This document shows positions 52,801 to 64,000 of a stretch of 64,000 nucleotides of DNA, one piece after another. Below the pieces are notes generated by a model. It saw only the letters and a list, made by a program, of their open reading frames with translations. It was not told where the DNA came from and searched no databases. Source of the stretch: Leuctra nigra (taxonomy: Eukaryota > Arthropoda > Insecta > Plecoptera > Leuctridae). Both the position numbers and the translations under genes were made by a program. The DNA is taken from assembly GCA_934045905.1 (NCBI GenBank), contig OW203762.1, positions 45,161,411 to 45,225,410 of the forward strand. Reading direction: 5' to 3'. The stretch's first letter is position 1; each line of letters starts with the position of its first letter.

Positions 52801-55800
52801 GACGATGTTGTAATTGCTTCCTTCCTGTATGACGAGGTTTTTGTTTGCAGCGTACGAGAGTTCCCTGGAGAGCGACTTGAAGGGGGAGGCTTCCGGTCAC
52901 TTCAAGCGACTGCTCGTCTCGCTCTGCACTGTGAGTTCATCTGCAAGATTCCTTCCCTTGCGTGAAAGAGGAACACGGACTAGAATAGAATTGGCTGATT
53001 ACATGGCTAATCGTCGCCGGGCATTGTTACATTGTGTTTCACTGCAGGAAATGTTCTGCTCTGGGTGACTGAGAATGGGTGGTCCTGGGCTCGAACCCCT
53101 GCGTGAGATATTCACTGTATCTTATTATCTCGAGTAAGAGCTGGAAATGAAACATGTTTTGAAAGTACAACATTTTGCGATAAACAAAGTTGATAAAATG
53201 ATCAATCTTTTCGTTAATTATTAAAATGACTCATCTTGAAGTGAGGACACTGAGAAAAAACCTCATCAACCTAAATGATATTTCTTGAACTTAAATTCGA
53301 AAACACTGTTCGTGTATTTGTCGGTGTAAGTGGAACAAGGAATCCATCACCCTCCGCCTTATGTTCGAACTTTCCAAAGCAAGCCTACGATAGCGCCACA
53401 GAACAAGGTTCTCGAGGCGCCATTAAAAACGGAGGAAACACGGTTTTGTTATCAGTCACTCAGGCGCCTTTATCAGATCAATGTCCACACGACTTTGCGG
53501 GCGGGGGTGGGTTTTATCAGCGACAAAAACAACCCGCGCGCCCTTTTCAAAAATAATTAATCGATATCTGCACACTCCGCAACCCGACCGAGATCCTAGA
53601 CTTTTTCATCAATGCCGTACAAATCCTCGCACATAAAAATTCAGAAGTTCTACGTAAAATGTTGTAAAAAAACCGCCTGGCATTCCAGAATGAGATCATT
53701 CATCTCATGAATGATGTTAACCAGACGCTGTCACAGTTTCATGAAAATTAGATTTCAATTCAAGGAATGTTATGAAAGGCTTTCATTCTGAATTCTTTGG
53801 CCAAAAAACTAGCACTTGATATAGTGCATGAAGCAGAGATATTGATCGCTCCAATGACATTCAAAGCTTCCTCCCAAACCAACCAATTCTAATGGGTGTG
53901 GCGCCACCAGTTCGTAGCGTTGCTCGGCATTCTTTTTGTTGTTCTTTCCCCACCCAGCAGACAGAGTAATTATGAGCAATTATGAGCTGTTGGAATTGCT
54001 ATCACATCGCATCATGGTAATGGGATGTAATTTGATGTGTTTGGAGTCATATGCCAGCAGGCTAGTTAGTCGTATATCTATACTATAAAAGTAATTATAG
54101 GGTTTGTTTGAACTTTGGCTAGGATTGGTTAGACAATGTTTGAATCAAGTACAATATTAAAGGGTACGTTAATAAACTCTCATGTGAAATCAGACAGGGT
54201 CCTCATTGATCTTGAGAAAAGATGTGAACTAGAACTGCTCTGTTCCATTAATTTTCTTCTGGTAAATGACTTAGTTTCGAGAAATATCTTGTGCATATCG
54301 TGTACCCTCTGGCCTCTAGACCGTAGCTTGGTATCGCCGCCGACAACCAGTGACATGGACGTTGAGGTTTATTCTGTCCTTCTCCAGGCGAACCGCAGTG
54401 AGGAAATGGAGGTGGACGCCGACGCCGCCAAGTTCGAGGCCCAAGCGCTGCTGGCCGCCGCCGACAACCAGTGACATGGACGTTGAGGTTTATTCTGTCC
54501 TTCTCCAGGCGAACCGCAGTGAGGAAATGGAGGTGGACGCCGACGCCGCCAAGTTCGAGGCCCAAGCGCTGCTGGCCGCCGGCGACAACCAGTGACATGG
54601 ACGTTGAGGTTTATTCTGTCCTTCTCCAGGCGAACCGCAGTGAGGAAATGGAGGTGGACGCCGACGCCGCCAAGTTCGAGGCCCAAGCGCTGCTGGCCGC
54701 CGGCGACAACCAGTGACATGGACGTTGAGGTTTATTCTGTCCTTCTCCAGGCGAACCGCAGTGAGGAAATGGAGGTGGACGCCGACGCCGCCAAGTTCGA
54801 GGCCCAAGCGCTGCTGGCCGCCGGCGACAACCAGTGGGGCACCGACGAGTCCACCTTCAACGCCATCCTCGTGTCCCGCAGCTATCCGCAGCTGAGACGC
54901 GTCTTCGAGGAGTACGAGCGCATCGCCGACCACGACATCGAGACCGCCATCCGCAGGGAGTTTGCCGGCAGCCTCGAGGACGGATACCTCGCCATCGGTA
55001 AGCATAAATACACCCTGTCGTGTTCTTATTCTCTCCTGGAGCTCACACTGGAGGGCTCTGCAACTCAACGCTGCTCCTTCTGTCATTTATGTCGCTCCTT
55101 GATATGATACGCAGATGTTTCAAAGATTCAGATAATCTTACTCCAGGGTTGGAAGGGAATTATTATATTAATTAAAGACAGACCTCAGACCTCGTCATAG
55201 ATAAGTTGTCAAAAAGATGTGAAAATAACAATCAGAACATTTATCAATGTCCTTAAAAGATAGAGACTCTCCACGAGAGCTTTTTTTGATGTGCATATTC
55301 AGTCTCTTTCAAACTACAATAAGCTTCTCTCTCACGAGCGGAGAAATTCAATTCAAACAACGTAACACGAATAGGAGGATGTTACCCAATGCATATGATG
55401 GGAACGCCTCCTGGCATCGACAAACCGGTTGACGGGCTGTTGTACATACACCTTCCTACTTCGTGAAGCTTCGGTATGGTTCACCTTGATCATCGTCGAG
55501 ATTCCGATCCAATGATTCATCGGCTCTCGCCCAACGCGTCACGTGATGAAGAAGACACGTGACCTCGTCGTCACGTGTCGGCTCGTGTGTGTGAAGCGAA
55601 CACTGCGCATGCGCATGGCCAATTCATTGGTACTTGCAAGGAATCGTGCACACATCTATCATCTAATATTTTAATTGAGACCCGGGTTTTCAATGTTCTG
55701 TTCTGTTAAATTACTTGTTAAATTTGAAAATAAATGGACATACTTGAATTGGTCGTTGCCATGCCATGGCATAGTTTAATTTAATAGATTGTAAACCCGA

Positions 55801-58800
55801 CCCTGAATATGCTGTATCAAGATGTATATTTGTAAACAATCTAATAGCCAACATGTATGTCAAATATAATGTTGAGCCTTCCAGGATTCTCTCTTTTCTT
55901 ATACAGTCTTCGTTTCTTGATAGAATATTTAGGTTCCCGACCATATTTTTTAGGTAGTTGATTAATATTTCATATGGCAATTTTTCAATTGCACCAAAAA
56001 GGCACACAGTTTTCTCTTACGGAAGTACCCGTGGTTTACCGACCATGATAATTTGAATCAGGTCAGTCATCAATGATTCTCCATGTTTCAAACAACCCTT
56101 ATCAAATACTTCATAAATATGCTGGGTACAGTCACAACTAGCAGTACAGTGACGTCACATTCGCGACAGTTAGAATAGGTCTGTTCGTTCGCTCTGCACT
56201 GGCTACACTTGAACTGTTCGACCGACAAAAAGTGTGAGTGGTGTAGAAACTTTCCACACTTCGGCATAGGGCGAGTGTGGGCCAGTGTAATTCCGTTGTC
56301 ACTAGTGTAGAGCGAACGAACAGACCTAATGTTCCCACGCATGTAGAGGATGCAAAGATTCAAGAGAGTAATGGGTCTTCACCAAGTCATAACAAATTGA
56401 TTCCAACTAGAATTTTTTTCTCGAGGATCTATTTTTGATCACGATTGAAGTTGAGATATGTTATGCTATTTATTTTACAAGCAGACCCGATTTTCTTTTT
56501 AAAAAATATCTACGATTATAATCAGCCTTGAAATCGAATTTACATAGTAAATGGCTTTGTTTAACTAATCATTAGATGTGTGTTAAGAATATGACCCTAT
56601 TTTAGGAACATAGAGGCAAACTGGGTAATTTTATCTAACCTTTGCATGCTCTTTAGCTACTGCATTGACTGCATTCATGAATCTAATTGTAAAGTTCAAC
56701 AAAAATTACTAATTCAGAATGCAAATATTTTCTCATATCCGAAAAAATCAAACTGTATGCCCAAGTTCGTGTCCGTCAAAACACAATGTATTATTTATTA
56801 CGTTATTTAGGCCAAAGTCCGAGTCGATTCGACTGGCAAACAAAATGTTTACCAGTAAACGCATGCATGGCTAACTGAGTGATGCCGTGCCCGTGCACTC
56901 TTGTCAAACTCCAGCAATCTCTTCGAACAATCTGTAATTACCATATTATAGTGCCTTAAAAGCTTCCTCTGGGGTGGGGAAGCCTGAGGACGAGAACGAG
57001 GACGAGATAATGTTCCGCGTGTTCGCTCAGGGTGAAAGCTTCGCCCGACTCATCTTACTCCTTTCGCTTTCTCCCCCAAACAACCGTCTCCTCGACTCTT
57101 TTATTTCCCTTGCCCTGGTTTTATGTGACCCATATAAAGCGTAATCAATTCTGATTGAAGACAGCTCTTCCTCCTGCATCCCTTCACTCCAGACGCAATC
57201 CATTGTCAATCATCTTCTTGGAGCCGTGCCACGACAACATCTTCCAGGAAGAACAAATAGACGCTGGAATATTGATGTAATATGAAAATTACTTTGACCG
57301 ACATTTCAAGTCCTTTGTTTTCGAATCTTGATGAGAATGTGAAAGAAAACATGTTTGGTATCTGGGTTGTTTGCAAAGAACCTCGGGGCAATTAACAGAA
57401 GATGACAAAAACAAACATTATTCTATCTCTAAGATAGAATATATAGTCTAAAATTAGTATATAACTAAATAAATACCATCAGAAATACTCAGAAATACTA
57501 CCACAATATTATTTCCTTGCTTTTCGAAAATAAAATATTTATCCTACTTCTGCCACCATTTGTAAAATCGTATCTTGTAATAAACTACGTTTTCCTGTCC
57601 TCTAACTGATTCGACGTGTCCGTAGGCAAATGTCTCGTGTGAAACTGTGCTTCCCTGAGACTAGTTGGACATGGCTGTACATGGCTGTACATGGTTGGAC
57701 ATAGCTGTGAATGTGCTGTGATTGGTTGTTGCAGTCAAGTGCTGCCGCGACAAGTCGGCGTACTTTGCACAGCGCCTCCACGACGCCATGGCCGGCATGG
57801 GAACTAAGGACAAGACGCTGATGCGGATCATCATCACCAGGTCGGAGATTGATCTGGGTGACGTCAAGGAAGACTACCAGAAGATGTATGAGACGTCACT
57901 CGCCACTAGCATCGAGGTGGGTTATCTCAAAACAATTGGTTCAGTTGGTAACACTGGTAGATGTATCTTTTACGTACCAAACGGCACAAATGTCTCTCAA
58001 AAAACTCCAGTATAGCTCTCAATAAGTAATATTTTGTGTTAAAGATAATTAATTATTTGCAATAGCTCTGCACCGCTGTGGTATTTTCAATAGAGTCCGA
58101 ATATAAAAATATCTCTCAAACTGTGAATATAATTTTCGATGTTTTATTAAAGCAGATTTTCTACAGTTATGCTGGGAGTAATCCGCCTCCAGGAATTATC
58201 CAGGAAGTCACCATCTTGACGACCTCTTCTCATGGCAGTGTTGACTCCTTCTGTAAAGGAATACTTCTACGTTTTCCTTGGTCTCTCTTCCTTTCTCTTC
58301 CGATGCCATTCACTAACATATTACTTTATCGGGTGTCTGCTTGTAAATTTCCGCCTTGAGAACATTGTGTGACCAAAGATTTGGTATCAACAAAATAAGG
58401 AACTCCTTATCTGGGTCAAGTATATAATTTTGACTGTAATCTACTAGTCCTGGGTGGGCGTTTAATCTTGTGCCAAGTGCGCGTCGCTTTCTTAGAACAA
58501 ACGGGCTTAATTCAGCACGCCTTTCGATGTTTTACTTAAAGCTGGGGCCGCATTCTTTCCTTCACACATTATTTAAAACTAAGTATAGCGAGCAAGTCAA
58601 AGCATAGACTTCGTTTATATCTTACTATCAAAGAGTCAACTACTATCCAAATATTCAAACAGAAGAGAAGTGGTCGATTAAAATTTGACGCTTTGCCTCT
58701 GTTGCGCTTGGAATGCCCCAGTTCACATTATTCATTGGCCCGAATCCTACATCAAATTTAGGTCAACAGTTATCTAATTGCTATTGCCTTCGTTGGCTGA

Positions 58801-59926
58801 AAAACAAACTAACTTTAAATTAATATTTAAAATGTAAATTGTTTTAGCACTGTTATTTTAGCTTCTCATCATTGTCGCTAAAGTAATTGTGGCAGGGAGC
58901 CATAATGTTTTTCTTGATAAAGCTGCAATCTGGATATATACCTATTAAATTAGGATTATAAGAAGGAATTCTCGATAAAGTAATTATGCATTTGCTTTTA
59001 TCTCTTCTGGCATCTTCTCGCATATGTTTTGAGAGAGAATATTTCGGCTACCAGGAAGTGCAGTGATTGTTCTCGCTCAACACTCAATTTCTTGAGAAAG
59101 AGTATTAAATATTACGTTGAACTTGAGCTCGATTGCCAACATTCAACTCATTGCCGGCCAAAACATCGGCATTAATATATCGCAGCTATTAAACAAATTA
59201 CATTGCGAGACATGACTGTCAGACAAGTACTTTATTGCTAAATGATCTACGATTTGGCGGTTCATCTCGTTCTTCAGTAGTTGCCGCCGACCGTAACTAT
59301 AAATAATCCCAAGACAGGGCGGTAGTGGCGAGATGCTTCTAGAAACGCATTCTTGTTCCAAAAATACCCATTCACACATTCTGACAATCATTTGACCGAT
59401 ATTACCTATATTCATATGACTGGGCGCGAGATGTCAAGATTCTCTTCCAACAATTAGAATATTGAATAACGTCTTCAACAACAGTTATGTCGTACACCCG
59501 TATTAAAGAGACATAATGAAAATGGTTAGTGACCAATGTTCTCTGCATTCATTTCACGCTGATATCGTTTTAATACTGAGTCCAGACTCTCTGCAAATCC
59601 TTCCACACCAGTCTCAAAACCACACATTTTAAATAATATTTATTTTCCCTTGTACTTTTCTAACAAGCTAATCCTATGCTAAAAAGCTTATGCTATCCAA
59701 ATCCCGCACTGGACCCGCACTTGCTGTCAGACATGCACCCAGGTGAGCGCCTACACTAAGCTTTGCTTTGACATAAAGTGAGTAAATGTGAATGTTCTGT
59801 GTTCCAGTCCGACTGCTCTGGAGATTACAAGCGCCTACTCGTTGCTCTCGTGAACTAGACGTGTTTATGTTCTAGTCCGACTGCGCCGGGGAGTACAAAC
59901 GACTCCTCGTTGCCCTCGTCAACTAG
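49831..59926 (+). CDS. AnxB9: annexin (B9-like), four-repeat calcium/phospholipid-binding protein
   Basis: Exons 49831-49857, 52389-52773, 52851-52930, 54751-54997, 57735-57916, then 59808-59858 or 59876-59926, join in phase to 323 residues, the usual size. The short N-terminus MSRQYYPAQ is followed by four annexin repeats. Type II calcium loops are visible as MKGLGTDE and ISGLGTDE in repeats 1 and 2 and as diverged forms GDNQWGTDE and MAGMGTKD in repeats 3 and 4. Such proteins bind acidic membranes in a calcium-dependent way and act in membrane traffic and the spectrin cytoskeleton. The coding exons are much more GC-rich than the introns. Two structural oddities: exon 4 is preceded by three partial copies of itself, and the last exon is duplicated. 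AATAAA at 60456. Confidence 0.94.
50880..51165. repeat. repeat fragment sharing a block with the protease hAT element
   Basis: CTGGCAGAAATCCTGCGGAC near 51,103 is also present near 38,951, at the right part of the hAT element in protease intron 5. The surrounding GGGGC...GCCCC stretch (51,023-51,035) and the CCCCCAAACCCCCC tract are typical of these elements. The ends could not be delimited. It lies in annexin intron 1. Confidence 0.4.
54336..54836 (+). repeat. 121-bp tandem array, four copies, across the annexin exon-4 acceptor
   Basis: Acceptors (CTTCTCCAG|GCGAACCGC) occur at 54388, 54509, 54630 and 54751, exactly 121 bp apart. Each unit holds about 40 bp of intron end plus the first 81-84 nt of exon 4 ([10 protein letters not shown] onward to GDNQ). 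In copies 1-3 the coding part runs into TGA right after the CAG codon; only copy 4 continues into TGGGGCACC. Copy 1 differs by GCCGCCGAC for GCCGGCGAC. The array is open in other frames, which creates ORFs of 112 to 198 codons on both strands that I do not count as genes. Confidence 0.93.
54751..54997 (+). CDS. functional exon 4 of the annexin gene
   Basis: It starts at the fourth acceptor of the array and encodes the linker plus repeat 3 ([18 protein letters not shown]). It ends at the donor ATCG|GTAAGC and is in phase with exon 5 ([15 protein letters not shown]). Upstream acceptors would give an immediate stop after 28 codons. Confidence 0.88.
55536..55616. promoter_or_regulatory. E-box/NRF1 cluster in annexin intron 4
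   Basis: Three CACGTG boxes (55540, 55556, 55572) within 38 bp are followed by a perfect TGCGCATGCGCA (55604-55615), the NRF1/ewg-type palindrome. This CpG-rich patch stands out from the AT-rich intron and looks like an internal promoter or enhancer. No associated first exon was identified. Confidence 0.45.
56178..56326. mobile_element. TA-flanked MITE (mariner-like) in annexin intron 4
   Basis: Perfect inverted ends GGTCTGTTCGTTCGCTCT and AGAGCGAACGAACAGACC sit between TA dinucleotides (56176-56177 and 56327-56328), as expected for a Tc1/mariner-type MITE of 149 bp. Further inverted matches continue inward (CACTGGC/GCCAGTG). It is non-coding. Confidence 0.8.
59808..59858 (+). CDS. annexin terminal exon, copy A
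   Basis: After the acceptor GTGTTCCAG this exon encodes [16 protein letters not shown] and a TAG stop. It is in phase 0 with the exon ending 57916 and supplies the last helix of annexin repeat 4. Confidence 0.85.
   Translation, partial: SDCSGDYKRLLVALVN
59876..59926 (+). CDS. annexin terminal exon, copy B
   Basis: A second copy 68 bp downstream of copy A, after the acceptor TTATGTTCTAG, encodes [16 protein letters not shown] and TAG. It differs from copy A at two residues (Ser/Ala, Asp/Glu), with most other nucleotide changes at synonymous positions. Because each copy has its own stop, the two can only be used alternatively. Confidence 0.8.
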   Translation, partial: SDCAGEYKRLLVALVN

Positions 59927-60479
59927 AACAACCTCTTTCGTCAGATTTCCCAACATAGTTCTCGGCACGCTTCATCTTCGTCCGCAATTAGCAACATAGG
60001 TGCCTTCTGTCGTGCATTACTAGAGCGTGGTTCGTTTACCGGCGTGGTCACGCGAACCGGACAGTGTCTTTTAGAATCTGGTTGTTGTTTACAACATGTA
60101 CTCGTAGTTCAAGTTAGTATCACGCTTGTTGTAATGTGTATACACACACTGTCGGCATTCCGATTTGATTTACTACTAAGTGTCAAGGCACTAATAATTC
60201 GTACCATAACATTGTATAATACTCATTTTGAATTAGTCTGTAACGTCAACAAATTAATGTTTTAAAATCACAGAAATACAACTATAGAGAGCTATGCCAG
60301 GTAATCTTTGGACTATGTAGAAAATCTTAGAGTGGAAACTTTTAAATGTAATTGATAATGATCACTAACGAATGTTTTGATTATTAGTGTGATGTTAAAT
60401 CACCTATCTAAATTAATGGTAGCACAGAATTGGAAATAAGAAGTGTATTTTGCAGAATAAAATCGTATAGAGTTCACTC

Positions 60480-61860
60480 AGGACCGGTGATGGACTTAAT
60501 GGAGCATTAAGTACTATTAGTCTAGAACCGTTGTACTCTCAATGGATTGCAGCTATTTTCTGAAGGAGTTTATTCATTGTTAAAGGTGGTTACACAGTTA
60601 GGCTATATTCCAGGTTAGACCACGTGATTTGTTGTGGATGTGGAGGATAAGATCTAAAATGGCGTGGTCTGCAAGTTCAGGTATAGGCCTAACAGAGCAG
60701 ATATCTTCGCTGTATTTATTTTATATAAAAGTAATGTATTTTGCTCTGGTATAATATGTTTGTATTACATCCAGTGTATTCAGAGATAAAACCTATTATA
60801 ATTAACTAAAATTGTTCTTATTTTTTCGAAAACATCATCACATTTTACAGTTTCCCTACGACCCACCTTCTCACTCAACCAACCCAATTGAAGATTACAA
60901 TGAAGGGAACTTTGTGTTGACCATCCTCGAACCCATCCATTGCATCCATCCTACCACGCAAGCACTAAACCACTGCGCAGGCGCTAAAACCAAGAGACTG
61001 CAGAGTTGCATTGTCACCCTGCATTTTTATATTATATCTTCATTATAATACTATCTATTGCACTTATATTTTGTATTATTATTTTGTCTGTTTTCACAAA
61101 ATATAAAATTGGCAAAACATTGCGAATTGAAAAATAACGTTATTTATATTCTAGTTTTTATTGTAAGTTGGATAGAAATATGAAAAACATTGCGTTGTGT
61201 TGAAACCCATTAAATGAAAACGAATAATACGTTGTGATCAACACAATACTGGTGTTTAAGCATCTCTTGAAAGAGAACTCTAATGATGGTGTTGAAGACA
61301 ATTAATTAAGCGAGCGACGCCATTTGGCTCGAATCTCTGCTTTTTTGTGTGTTTTTTCCCGTCGTTAACGACATGCTGATTGATTTATTTATGAGCTGCA
61401 AATTGTGTGGCATGTTGGTGGTAACATTTATGAGGTATAAGGAATAAATGTATAGTGTAATTAATGTACATCAATAGAAACTAGAAATGAACTAAATACT
61501 TTGTCCCACCGTTTTTTTTCTGATCGAGCTGAAATCAGCAAACAAATAAATACTACATGTGTTTGCATAGTAAAGTTTATCTTATTCTGATTTTAAAACT
61601 TCTGATTTAATCTTTCGAAAATGTCTAGTGCGTAGTACAGGTTTTTAAAATTATCTCATATTTTACAAATTTTCGGCCACTGACATGTTATGTTTTTGAA
61701 GTAAATGCACCGCATCTTGATCTCGATAGTCTCTGCTTTTGCAATGGATCTGAAAGTTGCAGAGAGAACAGATGTAATGTAGATCGTGTTATGCCAAATT
61801 AGCAACATGTTTTCTGTGTGTTAGAGAATTTCGGTTAGAGGGTCTTTGGTTAGAGGTGCC
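60480..61860. other. downstream of the annexin gene, no gene recognised
   Basis: AT-rich intergenic sequence. The 78-codon ORF at 60812-61048 has a splice-acceptor-like start (TTTTACAG) but no domain I recognise. Confidence 0.45.
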
Positions 61861-61864
61861 GGTG

Positions 61865-62347
61865 CTCGCTCGTCAACTCTTGACACAGAGCGTTTTCCTA
61901 GGACGAGCGTCGCCACGGCATTCTTATGATACTTTCTCGGTGTGTTTTTGCGTGCAGTGCCCAGATCAAACCGTTCAACAAATCGATCTGACATTTTGCA
62001 CACATACTAATATAATCTAAGTGATCTCATGTGATCGTTTTTGAACATGATCATGTGATTTTTTGAAATATAAACTGGAACCTTTTGACCTCAACTTAAA
62101 ACTTTGAGTGGTCGTTGAGACCAAGATTTTGGTCAGACTAATCTGCAGTTATCTTGAAAAGTTACTGTCATTTTAAGGAAAATTGCAAATTTAGGTATAG
62201 CAAGAATTTTCAGCTAAGTATTTTATCACTGCTCTCTCTCAACGCTTCAGTTCCAAGGCATGTAGACCAGAAACTTGCAAACGCATATCAAATCGCACGT
62301 AATACGAAGGCTCGCTTATTAACGCGTTACATAGAGCGTTTTCCTAG
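61865..62347. mobile_element. dispersed repeat with Helitron-like 3' end, copy 2, with tandem junction
   Basis: An end motif (GACACAGAGCGTTTTCCTAG, to 61901) is followed directly by the head motif GACGAGCGTCGCCACGG. The body is similar to 21571-22465, and a second end motif finishes CTAG at 62344-62347 followed by T. The tail-to-head junction means at least one and a fraction copies lie in tandem. Confidence 0.45.
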
Positions 62348-64000
62348 TAATTATTCGTTTGCGGTGTGCGAGATGCATTGTGGAAGTGTGCTGCTTTGAG
62401 TTGAAAGATTTTAATTAAGAGTTGGCAAGATTACAATGATCATTGCCCCATTCCCCACACGACCTTCTCCTGATCATGCCAGCCGACAGATTATGCCAAA
62501 TACGCACAGAACAATTACTGTCGAGAGACAGCAGTCAGCAGCCAACAGCCAAGCGCATCAAAACAACCACATTTTGTGACCGATATTGCAATCATTTCAG
62601 TCCATGCCACCAAACCAAAAATTAATATATCCCAAACAACAAAATCGGATGTTATCTAAACTAAAGCACAGTGGTTTGTTCATTCGCTGTGCTCATTCGA
62701 TTGTGTAACTTTCAATTTGTGATGAGCTACATTTTTGCTTTTAGCTAGACAAAAGCGGAATGGGGCCCTCTTTTACACCACAATTGGCAAGAAGCAAAAT
62801 TGTAGGTCTACATAAATGATAGTTACTAAATAGAACTGTGGGAGGATGTAAGTTATATTTAAATTAAAATCTAAATAATACAATTTTGGAAAACAACCTA
62901 TGTTGACAAGGTTGTACAAGTACGATGGTGAGTCAGTAATTCTATGCAATGTTGTATACTACCTTTTTTACACTGAACTGTGATGTGAGTTCGAATAACT
63001 AAATATTTATCATTCGGTATTGATTTGACCTTGATAAGTCATTTTGCTTCCTTTGTCATGAAATTAAACATGGCATCTCAGATTTCGTTTGCACGTTTTG
63101 TTTCCGTTTCTTGTGGACCGAAGGTGTATCGGAAACTTCCTGTCCAATAATATGATAACTGTGTTTTGCGGATCCTATGAATGGATTAAAGATGAAAATA
63201 TTGTCGAACAAATGAAAAAAGTTAAGAATTAGCAAGAATTCACTTCACTTTCACCGCTGATCACAGTAATCGAATAATCGAATGATCGAATGATCGAATA
63301 ATAATAACTATTGATGAAGTATCAAATCATCAGCATAAATCAATCGACATTAATCATCGTTCTGGCCCACCATGTTTCTGCACAAAGTGTTTGATGAATT
63401 TCATCCCCCTTTACCCTTGGGCCCATACAAACTGATCTCTCATCACTTTGGTGCAAACGTAATCTGAACCACGTTTAATTTCGCGAAAACGGAAGCAGGG
63501 AATAAGTTTTATAGTATTATAAGGCAATACAAGTCGCAAATATAATTTCATATCAATGAATCAAATCACAAAGCAATTGATTAATTTCCTTTCTTTCACC
63601 CCACTTGAATTAAGTTGCAATTATACTTCCAAGTTCTGCAGCACTCCTATAACGGAACTTGCAATTGCCGAGTGCTATTAGTACAGCTCTATTATTAATG
63701 GTGTAAACTAACTAATAAAGCACGTAATATTTTTGCACAAAAACACCACCTGTTTGAAAACAGGTAAATGAATGCTGCACTAAGTAGCCGTAGCCATGGA
63801 ATGATTTGATAGCATTCTCGCGTGTTAATTGTGCTGATCGTTTGCAAGCGTTTGACATTTCAAGAACAATAAGAGCTCGATGATATCAGATTAGCTGACC
63901 GATAAGACTTTTAGCTCGTCAACATTTTGTGCTCGCTCAAGGGTTGAACAGATATTGCAGACAGATAAATTACTACTTATAATCAATCGATTCTCCAAGA
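62348..64000. other. right edge, no gene recognised
   Basis: AT-rich sequence with small ORFs lacking recognisable motifs. A short run of CGAATGAT/CGAATAAT repeats occurs at about 63,268-63,305. Nothing else is supported. Confidence 0.5.

Noticed and set aside
54248..55086. 116- and 198-codon minus-strand ORFs over the annexin array
   Set aside because: Shadows of GC-rich coding exon 4 and its copies.

Overview
The window is nuclear DNA of an arthropod, most likely an insect. Every recognisable protein gene is split by GT-AG introns, transcripts use AATAAA-type signals, the background is AT-rich, and TACC/GGTA tetranucleotide tracts are scattered throughout. The gene set is a REEP1-4-type ER-shaping protein, a secreted S1 serine protease, a c-type lysozyme, GDP-mannose pyrophosphorylase beta and a B9-type annexin. 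A hemipteroid insect would fit, but the order cannot be proved from the sequence.

Layout. From 1 to about 17,200 I find no convincing protein gene. This stretch holds a 2,069-bp non-autonomous hAT element (87-2155) abutting a 52-bp minisatellite (2169-3560), a fold-back element (5046-5363), a TTAA-flanked element (5829-6876), a 199-bp satellite of 19 copies (7051-10832) and two small inverted-repeat elements. From 17,230 to about 35,000 lies the ReepA-like gene on the + strand. It has an alternative N-terminus, a 21-nt microexon and three alternative C-termini, one a 456-residue disordered tail. Its introns hold hAT, Helitron-like, TTAA and fold-back elements. From 35,540 to 41,486 lies a trypsin-like protease gene with an antisense tRNA-Lys(CTT) in intron 1, three hAT insertions in other introns, and an 80-bp repeat of 19 copies that multiplies its last splice acceptor together with the catalytic-serine codons. 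A 5'-truncated non-LTR retrotransposon (41792-43960) separates it from the lysozyme gene (44140-45013). Gmppb (45772-47737) and the annexin (49831-59926) follow. The annexin carries a second acceptor/exon repeat (121 bp x 4) and a duplicated terminal exon. From 60,480 to the end I see only a second Helitron-like repeat.

The five genes are ordinary housekeeping, immune or digestive genes on one strand and do not form an operon or pathway. The notable feature is structural: two unrelated genes each carry an in-place tandem amplification of a unit joining the 3' end of an intron to the 5' part of the next exon, and the annexin also duplicated its whole last exon. I regard this exon-boundary amplification as the most interesting signal. 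It must first be separated from assembly error.
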